64,000 nucleotides of DNA from Fimbriimonadales bacterium. GTDB taxonomy: Bacteria > Armatimonadota > Fimbriimonadia > Fimbriimonadales > GBS-DC. The translations under genes and the position numbers were made by a program. Shown here in pieces: positions 56,736 through 64,000 of this stretch (its first letter is position 1; every line of letters begins with the position of its first letter). The DNA lies in contig BPGO01000003.1 in assembly GCA_026003075.1 (NCBI GenBank), positions 214,025 through 278,024 on the forward strand. The letters are read 5' to 3'. The notes beneath the pieces were generated by a model. The model had not been told where the DNA came from, searched no databases, and saw only the letters and a list, made by a program, of their open reading frames with translations.

Positions 56736-58633
56736 TAGCTCAACCTCTGCTTGTACTCGGCGATGCGCTGCTGGATTTGCTCGCCGTCTTTGCATTCGCG
56801 CGTGGCTTCGGCAACATAATTCAGGAAGGCCCCATAGGCGTCGCACCACTGCTGGTAAAGCGTCTGCAACCGCTCTTCCGCCCACGGCGGCAAGTAGTCG
56901 TAGATGGGGCGCGGTTGCAGTTCGTGTAGCATCTGCTCGTACGGTGCGAGTTCCGCTCGCAGCATCTCCTGGGCGCGGAGAAAGTTTCCGTAAATCCCCC
57001 GCGCGTAGCTAATCGCCTCGAAAGCGTCTTGCAGTCGCTGGCGTCTATCGCTGGAGGGGGTCTCAGAGGGTGTGGTCGCGGTTGCACCGTTCACGGTCGC
57101 GTGCCCTCCATTTACCGAACCGAGTGGCTCGGAAGCAAGAGTGTTCCCCTCGTGTGTTAGGGGTAGCGGCGAGGTTTCGCCTCGTTCGAGGCGCAAGCGT
57201 TCGAGCGCGAAGCGTTCTCGCTCCAGTTCGCTTTGGATACGCATCTGCTCGGTGCGTTCCCGTTCCAGTTCGAGGCGTATCTGCTCGGAGGGGGCTTCGG
57301 GGAGCCCTTGTTCGGATGGGTCTTCCTGGTGTACCGGCTCGGACGAGGCGCGTTCGCGTTGCTGCTGTTCGCGTTTAGCGGCGACAACCGCGCTCTGGAT
57401 GGCGTTGCGCACCACCTGTTCGCGTCCCTGCAGGTAGCCGCCTACCATTGCCAGCCCCAGCAACGGCAGGATCGCCAGCAACGCCAGCACCGCCAGCAAC
57501 AACACATCGCCCGCTCTCACTGTGGGCAGCCAATAGATCACAGACACAAGCAACGCTGTGGGCAAGATTAAGAGCAGGAGTAGCACCAACCCCCCCAGAC
57601 GCGCCGCACGCCTCGCCTTGAGTGCGCCCCAGTCGAACAGATAATACAGCTCGCTGATGGCGCGGCTAACGCCCCACACCGCACGATACCACAACAACAC
57701 CGCCAGCATCTCCCCAATCGAGGCAATCCAGAACGCAGGCGTTTCCCAATCCAGAGGAATTCCTGCGACGACCAGCAGGATTTGCCCCAGAGCGACCCCG
57801 ATGGCAAGCGGCGCGAGCCAGTGCAGCCAGTACGGGATGACCAACGCTTGGTTGGTAGGCAGGTGCGCCGCGTGCGCCGCCTCTTCAGGCGTGAGCGGTT
57901 CGATGGGGTCAGGTAGCTTCGCAGTCGCTTCAGACTGGGGATTGCTGGTTGGTGCGGAGCCCTGCGAAGACGGTTCACCTCGAGATGCGGTATCCGTCTC
58001 TGTATCCGAGCGTTGCGGCAAGAGCCTTGACAATAGAGGAATCCTACGCTCAGATGGGGGTGATTGGGCAGGCGACGAAGCCGTTGCTGTTGTGCCAAGT
58101 TGCGCCTGGGCGTTTTGGGGCGGGGCATCGGATGCGGTCGACTCCGTTAGTTCGGCTTGTCCTTCGGTTGTTGGCTCCACCTCTTCAGGGAGCCCAATCC
58201 CCAGCAGGGGGTCGCCGCGCAGGGTGATACCCGCTAATCCAGCGCGACGATACGCCTCGGCATCGGCGTCATCTAACTTCTCTCGGAGGCGATCGATCTC
58301 GCCCTGCCAGCGCTGACGGATCGAGTCTATTTGCGCCAAAATTTGCTGTCGTCGCTCGTACACCTCGCGGTTATATGCTTCATCGTCTTGCCGCCGTTGG
58401 GCGTATGCCGTGATCTCCTGTTCACGCGCTTGGCAATAGTTCTGGAACGCGGTGCGCGCCGCCTCATATTGCGGACGGATCAGTTCTGCCTTGAGTACAT
58501 TCACCTGGCGCAGCACCTCGTACAGACCAACCCACTCGCTCTGCTCGAACGGGACATCGCGGAAAATAGGTTCGCGCTTATCCCGGCGAAGCTCTCCGTT
58601 TACGCTACCGTTTTGCTCAAACACTAATCTCAC
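56732..58633 (-). CDS. Hypothetical coiled-coil/membrane protein
   Basis: 633-aa ORF: N-terminal coiled coil, S/T/P-rich linker, four hydrophobic segments, charged C-terminal coiled coil. Confidence 0.75.
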   Translation of the reverse strand: MRLVFEQNGSVNGELRRDKREPIFRDVPFEQSEWVGLYEVLRQVNVLKAELIRPQYEAARTAFQNYCQAREQEITAYAQRRQDDEAYNREVYERRQQILAQIDSIRQRWQGEIDRLREKLDDADAEAYRRAGLAGITLRGDPLLGIGLPEEVEPTTEGQAELTESTASDAPPQNAQAQLGTTATASSPAQSPPSERRIPLLSRLLPQRSDTETDTASRGEPSSQGSAPTSNPQSEATAKLPDPIEPLTPEEAAHAAHLPTNQALVIPYWLHWLAPLAIGVALGQILLVVAGIPLDWETPAFWIASIGEMLAVLLWYRAVWGVSRAISELYYLFDWGALKARRAARLGGLVLLLLLILPTALLVSVIYWLPTVRAGDVLLLAVLALLAILPLLGLAMVGGYLQGREQVVRNAIQSAVVAAKREQQQRERASSEPVHQEDPSEQGLPEAPSEQIRLELERERTEQMRIQSELERERFALERLRLERGETSPLPLTHEGNTLASEPLGSVNGGHATVNGATATTPSETPSSDRRQRLQDAFEAISYARGIYGNFLRAQEMLRAELAPYEQMLHELQPRPIYDYLPPWAEERLQTLYQQWCDAYGAFLNYVAEATRECKDGEQIQQRIAEYKQRLSY

Positions 58634-58728
58634 TCCCTCTGTGCATGATACCTAATTATCACTTCGTGGGGGCGGGTGGGATGGCAATAGGCTCTGTCGC
58701 CGCGGTGCGCCCGTGTGAAGAAGCCATT

Positions 58729-59427
58729 TCAAAACAGGCGTGGCTCACCCTCACTGGCTTGGTCAAGTGGCGCGATGAGGCTGGGGTCGTCGTGGGCGGG
58801 GCTGTTCACGCGCGGGCTGACAGGGTAAGCCATTAGCAGATCGTCGGGCGCGGGGCGCAACAGAGCCTCCAGCGTATCCAGAGGTGTGTCGGGGTTCAAC
58901 CACGCTTCGTAGGCGTCGGGCGGTAGTACGACCGCCATGCGCGAGTGCAGGGGTTGTATTACGGCGTTCGCGTCGGTGGTGATAATCGTGCAGGTTTCCA
59001 GTTCGCTGCCGTCGGGGCTGCGCCAAGTCTCCCACAAGCCTGCTAACCCGATGGGTTGGTCATCGGCGGGGCGGACGAAATAGGGCTGCTTGGTGCGTCC
59101 GACCTTTTTCCACTCGTAGAAACCGCTCACCGGCACGATACAGCGGCGGTAGCGGTAGGCGTTGCGGAAGGCGGGCTTCTCGCGCAGGCTCTCGGCGCGG
59201 GCATTAATCATCCGATTGCCGATACTGACATCCTGCGCCCAGCTGGGCACTAAGCCCCACGCGAAATGCGTCCACTCGCGGGTTTTCGCATCGCGATTGT
59301 AGCGCAGAGCTAACACGGGCTGGCTGGGGGCGATGTTGTAGCGTGGGGCGATGGGATGCGGCACGGGCGTTCCGAACCGCCACGCCAGTTGCTCTCCGTC
59401 AGCGTACAGCGCGAACCTTCCACACAT
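58729..59427 (-). CDS. SRAP domain protein (YedK/HMCES family)
   Basis: MCGRFALYADGEQLAWRFG with catalytic Cys2; INARAESLREKPAFRNAYRYRRCIVPVSGFYEW. Confidence 0.95.
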   Translation of the reverse strand: MCGRFALYADGEQLAWRFGTPVPHPIAPRYNIAPSQPVLALRYNRDAKTREWTHFAWGLVPSWAQDVSIGNRMINARAESLREKPAFRNAYRYRRCIVPVSGFYEWKKVGRTKQPYFVRPADDQPIGLAGLWETWRSPDGSELETCTIITTDANAVIQPLHSRMAVVLPPDAYEAWLNPDTPLDTLEALLRPAPDDLLMAYPVSPRVNSPAHDDPSLIAPLDQASEGEPRLF

Positions 59428-59433
59428 CGCGTT

Positions 59434-60478
59434 TCACTCCAATCGCTCGCCCACTTGGGGGCGGTAGCCATTCACGAAGGCACGAACCTCCATGCGGGGT
59501 CGGCTTTCAGGTTGCACTTCCAGCAGGCGCAGCGCGCCCTCGCCACAGGCGACGAGGAAGTTGTGGGGATCGGCGGAGAGGATTGTGCCCTCACCCCCCC
59601 TGCCCCCCTCTCCCACCGCGTGGACGAGGGGGGGGTGTGCCCTCGCTGACCTCTCCCACCGCGTGGGCGAGGGGGGGTGTGCCCTCGCTGACCTCTCCCA
59701 CCGCGTGAGCACGGGGGGAGGCGACTCCCCTCTCCCACGCCGTGGGAGAGGGGACGGGGGTGAGGGCGACCTCCGCCCGCCAAATCTTCAGCATCTTCCC
59801 TCGCCAGAAGGCATAGGCGCCAGGCTTAGGCGAGAAGGCGCGGATGCGGTTGCGACACCGCACGGCAGGCTCATCCCAGCGGATGTGGCAGTCTTCTTTC
59901 GTAATCAGGGGTGCGTAGGTCGCGGCGGCGTGGTTTTGAGGCGTGCGCGTCAGTGTGCCTGCTTGCAGGCGTTGTAGCCCCTCAATCAGCAGTTCCGCCG
60001 CGCGTTGGGCAAGGCGCGCCTCCAAAGTACCGTAATCATCGTCGGGTAGGATGGGTTCCACCACTTGCAGATAGATGTCGCCCGCGTCCATCTCGCGCAC
60101 CATCTCCATCAGCGTGACGCCTGTCTCTGTTTCGCCGTTCAAAATCGCATACTGGATAGGCGACGCCCCCCGATACTTAGGTAGCAGCGAGGCGTGTAGG
60201 TTCCAGTTGCCCAGCGAGGCAATCTCCAAGAGGCTTTGGGGCAGAATCTTGCCGTAGGACGCCAAGACAATCAGGTCAGGCGCAAGCGAGCGAGCCTGTT
60301 CAATAAACTCTGGGTCGCGGGCGCGTTGGGGGGTTAGCACGGGCAGGTTCAGCGTCTCTGCCCGTTCGTGGACAGGGGTTTTATGAACGCGCATTCCGCG
60401 CCCTGCTGGTTTCGGGGGCTGGCTCACGACGGCTAAGATGGGGTAGCCTTCGTGGTGTAATCGTTCCAGCGCGGGCAC
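59434..60478 (-). CDS. fmt: Methionyl-tRNA formyltransferase, C-terminal region interrupted by tandem palindromic repeat and out of frame in this assembly
   Basis: Frame 1 (60478-59591) carries the catalytic region (SLGNWNLHASLLPKYRGASPIQYAILNGETETGVTLMEM); frame 2 carries GTILSADPHNFLVACGEGALRLLEVQPESRPRMEVRAFVNGYRPQVGERLE ending at 59434. Confidence 0.85.
59594..59770. repeat. Tandem/palindromic CTCTCCCACSGCGTGG repeat array inside fmt
   Basis: CTCTCCCAC starts at 59608, 59651, 59693, 59730 (spacings 43, 42, 37); last unit is CCCCTCTCCCACG-C-CGTGGGAGAGGGG. Confidence 0.9.
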
Positions 60479-60519
60479 TGCGAACGCTCCTGAACCGAAA
60501 TAGACAATGCGCGGGCGAC

Positions 60520-61062
60520 TCAGACCGCCTCCTCCTCGTCTTCGGTATAGGGATGCTCCCAGCGTAAAGTCTCTGGAATCGCGCGATCGATGAACAGCAC
60601 GCCGTCCAGATGGTCGACTTCGTGCAGGGCGATGCGTGCGGGGGTGTCTTCCAAGTGCAGCCGAATGGGTTTGCCGTGTCGGTTGATTCCGCGCAGGACG
60701 ATATGCTTAGCGCGTTTGACATCGCCAAACAATTGCGGAATGCTCAAGCAGCCTTCCAGCCCCACCTGCTCACCCGAACGCTCCAGCACTTGGGGATTGA
60801 TAATCACGCGGGGCTGTTGGTCAGGCGGGGCGACAATAATCACACGCAACGGTACACCCACCTGCGGCGCGGCTAATCCGATGCCGTTCGCGCGTTTCAT
60901 CACGCGCATCATATGCTCGATCAGCGCGTCCAGGTCGGGCGTGATGCGCTGAACAGACTTTGCGGTTTTGCGCAGAATCGGGTCAGGGTACTTCACGACC
61001 CCGTCGTCGCGCTCAAAATAGACACGAAACTCGGCAGGTACAACCAGGTTCGTTTCCTTCAT
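60520..61062 (-). CDS. def: Peptide deformylase
   Basis: GIGLAAPQVGVPLRVII; EGCLSIPQLFGDV; ALHEVDHLDGVLFIDR. Confidence 0.97.
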   Translation of the reverse strand: MKETNLVVPAEFRVYFERDDGVVKYPDPILRKTAKSVQRITPDLDALIEHMMRVMKRANGIGLAAPQVGVPLRVIIVAPPDQQPRVIINPQVLERSGEQVGLEGCLSIPQLFGDVKRAKHIVLRGINRHGKPIRLHLEDTPARIALHEVDHLDGVLFIDRAIPETLRWEHPYTEDEEEAV

Positions 61063-61110
61063 CGCCTCTAAGAGATTATACCTCCTCTTATTCAGGTAAA
61101 ATCCTCACCG
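61063..61110. promoter_or_regulatory. 48-bp divergent promoter region def / 61111 gene
   Basis: AGGTATAAT on minus (-10 at 61080-61075) and AGGTAAAAT on plus (-10 at 61097-61102). Confidence 0.65.
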
Positions 61111-61440
61111 ATGAGCCAGCTGCTTATAGACCTGATAGACTACTATGAGCAGTGCTTGCTTCAGGAGCGGCGCGAGTCGCTGAGTATCTTGGAGGCGCGT
61201 CTGGAGCAGTCAATCATTCCCTTGCACGGGTGGAGTCAAGAGAGCTGGCAAACTCTGAACACGCTTCCCGTTGTGCAGCAGTTTGTGCAGGCGCAGCGTG
61301 GGCATGGGGCGGTTTCAGTGGTATATGCACCGTATGTGTGGACGACAACGCGCGGGACGCGCCATGAGCCGATTGTAGGGATCTACGGTAGACCGTGCAG
61401 GAATCCCTATCAGCGAACCGAAATTCGGTTCGCGCAGTGA
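61111..61440 (+). CDS. Hypothetical protein (109 aa)
   Basis: MSQLLIDLIDYYEQCLLQERRESLSILEARLEQSIIPLHG...; TAAAAT 8 nt upstream of ATG. Confidence 0.6.
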   Translation: MSQLLIDLIDYYEQCLLQERRESLSILEARLEQSIIPLHGWSQESWQTLNTLPVVQQFVQAQRGHGAVSVVYAPYVWTTTRGTRHEPIVGIYGRPCRNPYQRTEIRFAQ

Positions 61441-61498
61441 GTGCTGCTTACCGCTCTGTAAGGAAGTCGATACCGTTGACCGAACTGGGAGCTTCAGG

Positions 61499-63121
61499 AT
61501 GCGACGCCTATGGATAACGGCGGCTCTCGTCGGGGTTGTCGGGGGCGCAGGGCAAACAGTGATTCAAGTGCGCCCTCTTGTTCACGAGGACGCCATCAGT
61601 TATCGGGGCGCATACCAGGTGGCGCTGATTCAGCAGCAAGGTTCCACAAGCGGCACGCTTATCGCCACCGACCAACAGGGACACCAGTGGGTCTACCCTC
61701 TCGATTTGGCAGCCAGTGCCCGCAAGCAGCTCTATCTGAGTTTGGATGTGGCTAATCGTTATGCCCCGCGTTGGAGAGCGCCCCGCTTGGAATGGCACGA
61801 CTCTGAGTCTAAATCCCAGCGCATCGAGACGCCGACACTGTTGCCTCGTCACCTTCCCATTGTGGTGGTGGGCAACCTCAAGGGTGGTCTGGAGTTTCTG
61901 AATGACCAGCAAGTCCAATTCCTTACGCGACGACTGCGGTCGAGCGAATCAAATATCCCGATACGGGTGTACTACTGGCGCCCGAGCGAGTTGCCCGACG
62001 ATTGGCGTGCCTTGTTGGAGGCGCCGATACTGGTGCTTGCGGAAGGCGCGGAAACCCTCAACGATGCACAGCTGCGTGCGCTGCGCTTGTGGCTGAACGC
62101 GGGAGGTACTTTAGTGCTTAGCCTGGGCGCGTTTTCCAGTTGGCGGGCGACGCCGTTCGCCCCCCTTATCACAGCGGAGCCGCATGGCTTGTTTACGCCG
62201 TTTATGCCCGATATGCCACAGATCGAACTGTCTTGGCGAAGGGTCGGCCAGGGGATGCTCCTCCTCTTCTCAGGGGATATTGGGTCGGCTCAGTGGCGCG
62301 CCCGCCCCGAACTGCTGACGATGTTCCAAACGATTGCGTCTTCCAGTCGTCTCCCCTCGGAGTTGCTGACACGGCGCGTGGAGGCGGGTACGGAAGGTTT
62401 TGTGGGGGCTATGCCCTATGAGCGACTGGACGGCGGCATGGTAGTATTGGCGTTGTATGGGCTTGGGGTGTGGGTGCTGAGTGCGTGGTTGCGTCGCCGG
62501 CGGCGGTTGGCAGCGGTGTTTAAGCCGTTGGTCGGATTGACGGTGCTGAGTTGCGTTGTTGTGTGGCTGTTGGCGCCTCGCTTGCCACAAGATCAGCCTA
62601 TCGTCTACCGCGCGGTGCTTCAAAGTGCAATCCAGCCAACCGTAGAAGCAGGGGTCCTGATGGCGCATCTTGAAGCGGGACGCCATCAGATTACGCTCCC
62701 TGAAGACGCCTTCGTGGTCAGCATCCAGGTGCAGCCTTTCACGCCGATTGTCATCCGAGATGCCGCAGCGCCCCAGCTGGAGCTCCACTGCAAGAGCCAC
62801 ACGCGCGTTGCCATTGGGTTCGTATGTCCTGTGGAACAACCGCCGCGGGTGCAACTGCAGCGATCAGGATGGTTTGCCACGCTCCGCAACCTTACGAACG
62901 AACCGCTCCAATCGCTGCAGTTCTATGACGACTGGTTCCTAATGGGCGAATCGGTACCGCATCAACACATAGAATCGCTTCCGCCCCGTCAACAAGCGCG
63001 CTGTCGAGTATCTAAATCCAGCTCATGGCTTCGAACGCCTTTACCCCCCAGCGAGGCTTCGGTTTTCATTGAGGGCAAACCCGTGCAGGAGGTGCGCTCC
63101 TTGTGGGCATCCATTCCCTAA
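61499..63121 (+). CDS. Hypothetical membrane protein with DUF4350/GATase1-like segment
   Basis: Signal peptide; APILVLAEGAETLNDAQLRALRLWLNAGGTLVLSLG; two central TM segments; beta-rich C-terminus. Confidence 0.65.
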   Translation: MRRLWITAALVGVVGGAGQTVIQVRPLVHEDAISYRGAYQVALIQQQGSTSGTLIATDQQGHQWVYPLDLAASARKQLYLSLDVANRYAPRWRAPRLEWHDSESKSQRIETPTLLPRHLPIVVVGNLKGGLEFLNDQQVQFLTRRLRSSESNIPIRVYYWRPSELPDDWRALLEAPILVLAEGAETLNDAQLRALRLWLNAGGTLVLSLGAFSSWRATPFAPLITAEPHGLFTPFMPDMPQIELSWRRVGQGMLLLFSGDIGSAQWRARPELLTMFQTIASSSRLPSELLTRRVEAGTEGFVGAMPYERLDGGMVVLALYGLGVWVLSAWLRRRRRLAAVFKPLVGLTVLSCVVVWLLAPRLPQDQPIVYRAVLQSAIQPTVEAGVLMAHLEAGRHQITLPEDAFVVSIQVQPFTPIVIRDAAAPQLELHCKSHTRVAIGFVCPVEQPPRVQLQRSGWFATLRNLTNEPLQSLQFYDDWFLMGESVPHQHIESLPPRQQARCRVSKSSSWLRTPLPPSEASVFIEGKPVQEVRSLWASIP

Positions 63122-64000
63122 AGCGCTGGTGGCGTGCGTTTTTCGCGGAGAACCCGGTTGTGTGGCTGCTGCGTCGGGCGTTTCTGTTTGACCTCATGCG
63201 CAGTTTGGACACGCGCGCGAGCTCCGTGATACGCCAATATGAGCAAGCGGTTCGGCGTGGGGATTGGGAACACGGGCGTGTCTTGTTTGCGCACATTGCT
63301 CAACGCTGGCGTATTCCGCCCCTACCCCAATCGTTCTGGCTACGCGGCGATCGGTGGGCGTTCGTGTGTTTGTCGTTAGTGGGGTTGTTTTTTCTGGGCG
63401 CACTGTGGTGGTCTGGCTGGTGGGGCGTGTTGCACGGCAAACCCTTCGTGTTGGTATCTGTGCTGGCGTTTATGAATCTGCTTCCATTTTTCTACAGTTC
63501 GCTCCCGAACCTGTTGATACGCGAGCATGCGAACGGCACTTCGGTTTTTTTGCGCCTGACGCCGTTAAGCGGGCGCGATTTGCTCTGGGGAGCGTATGCC
63601 GCGTATGTCGTGGGGGGTGTGGTACGGCTCTATCTTTCGTGGTGCGCGCCTATCCTACTCACTTTAGGGTATCTCGTCTATGGTTCTCTAATTATGGCGT
63701 TGGGCATCTATCTGCAGGTAGGGCTGTGTCTTGTGATGACGGGGTTGCTTTGGCAGGTGGTGATGGGTTTATGCGCCACGCAGCGGATGACGCTACTATG
63801 GATGGTGGGCTATACCCTGTTCGTGGTGGTCATCAGCATAGGCGCGTGGTCGGGTGGAGTAGCGATTGTGGGCATCTATAATCAAGTGGGCATCTTGGAG
63901 CGAATGAGTACCATGCCCTTCTGGGGATGGGTTCTCCAGCCTGCGTTCTGGATGTCGGTGGTACTGCCGAGCGCCTGTGTGTTGATGGCGCCCTTAATCA
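63103..64000 (+). CDS. Partial ABC-2-type permease-like membrane protein, runs off the window end (absent from the ORF track)
   Basis: Frame open from GTG 63103 to 64000: VGIHSLKRWWRAFFAENPVVWLLRRAFLFDLMRSL...NLLIREHANGTSVFLRLTPLSGRDLLWGAYAAYVVGGVVRLYL... Confidence 0.8.
   Translation, partial: MGIHSLKRWWRAFFAENPVVWLLRRAFLFDLMRSLDTRASSVIRQYEQAVRRGDWEHGRVLFAHIAQRWRIPPLPQSFWLRGDRWAFVCLSLVGLFFLGALWWSGWWGVLHGKPFVLVSVLAFMNLLPFFYSSLPNLLIREHANGTSVFLRLTPLSGRDLLWGAYAAYVVGGVVRLYLSWCAPILLTLGYLVYGSLIMALGIYLQVGLCLVMTGLLWQVVMGLCATQRMTLLWMVGYTLFVVVISIGAWSGGVAIVGIYNQVGILERMSTMPFWGWVLQPAFWMSVVLPSACVLMAPLI

Noticed and set aside
59594-59770. Repeat array considered as CRISPR
   Set aside because: Units are 37-43 bp, contiguous, with no distinct repeat/spacer alternation and no cas genes; lies in a coding gene.

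Overview
64-kb window from a GC-rich bacterial chromosome, mostly housekeeping genes. The prepilin/dockerin/PEP-CTERM mix suggests an Armatimonadota-like lineage, but this is inference only. Gene content left to right: guaA 3' end; fliP-fliO-fliN/Y-fliM; rapZ-yvcK; a repeat-flanked unknown gene; DUF6785-like membrane protein; VOC protein; BASS transporter; Rpn-like nuclease; pheT; priA; RHH/Cys regulator divergent from an ABC exporter; rpoB-rpoC; prepilin-like gene; degenerate ychF-like gene; dnaG-rpoD; radC; PPC/dockerin protein; mtlD-like; glycosyltransferase; PEP-CTERM protein; ispG; DUF1844 / fasciclin / Crp-Fnr cluster; frameshifted DUF1611 gene; trxA; dapD; mtaB; acyl-CoA dehydrogenase; aspA; TIGR00300 enzyme; prepilin; flavin reductase; ceramidase-like; large coiled-coil membrane protein; SRAP; fmt; def; ABC-2-type region cut by the window end. 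No CRISPR array, rRNA or convincing tRNA was found. Main points for follow-up: (1) a perfect CRP-type palindrome in the divergent DUF1844/fasciclin promoter, next to a Crp/Fnr gene with a CRP-like recognition helix; (2) a recurrent GG-TAYAMT -10 motif 5-10 nt before start codons, indicating widespread leaderless transcription; (3) fmt interrupted by a palindromic tandem repeat whose G8/G7 difference decides whether the canonical C-terminus is in frame; (4) PheT lacking the tRNA-binding OB domain; (5) a YchF-like protein with lost G motifs; (6) RpoB with non-consensus residues at rifampicin-contact positions; (7) an RHH plus Cys-cluster putative regulator divergent from an ABC exporter.
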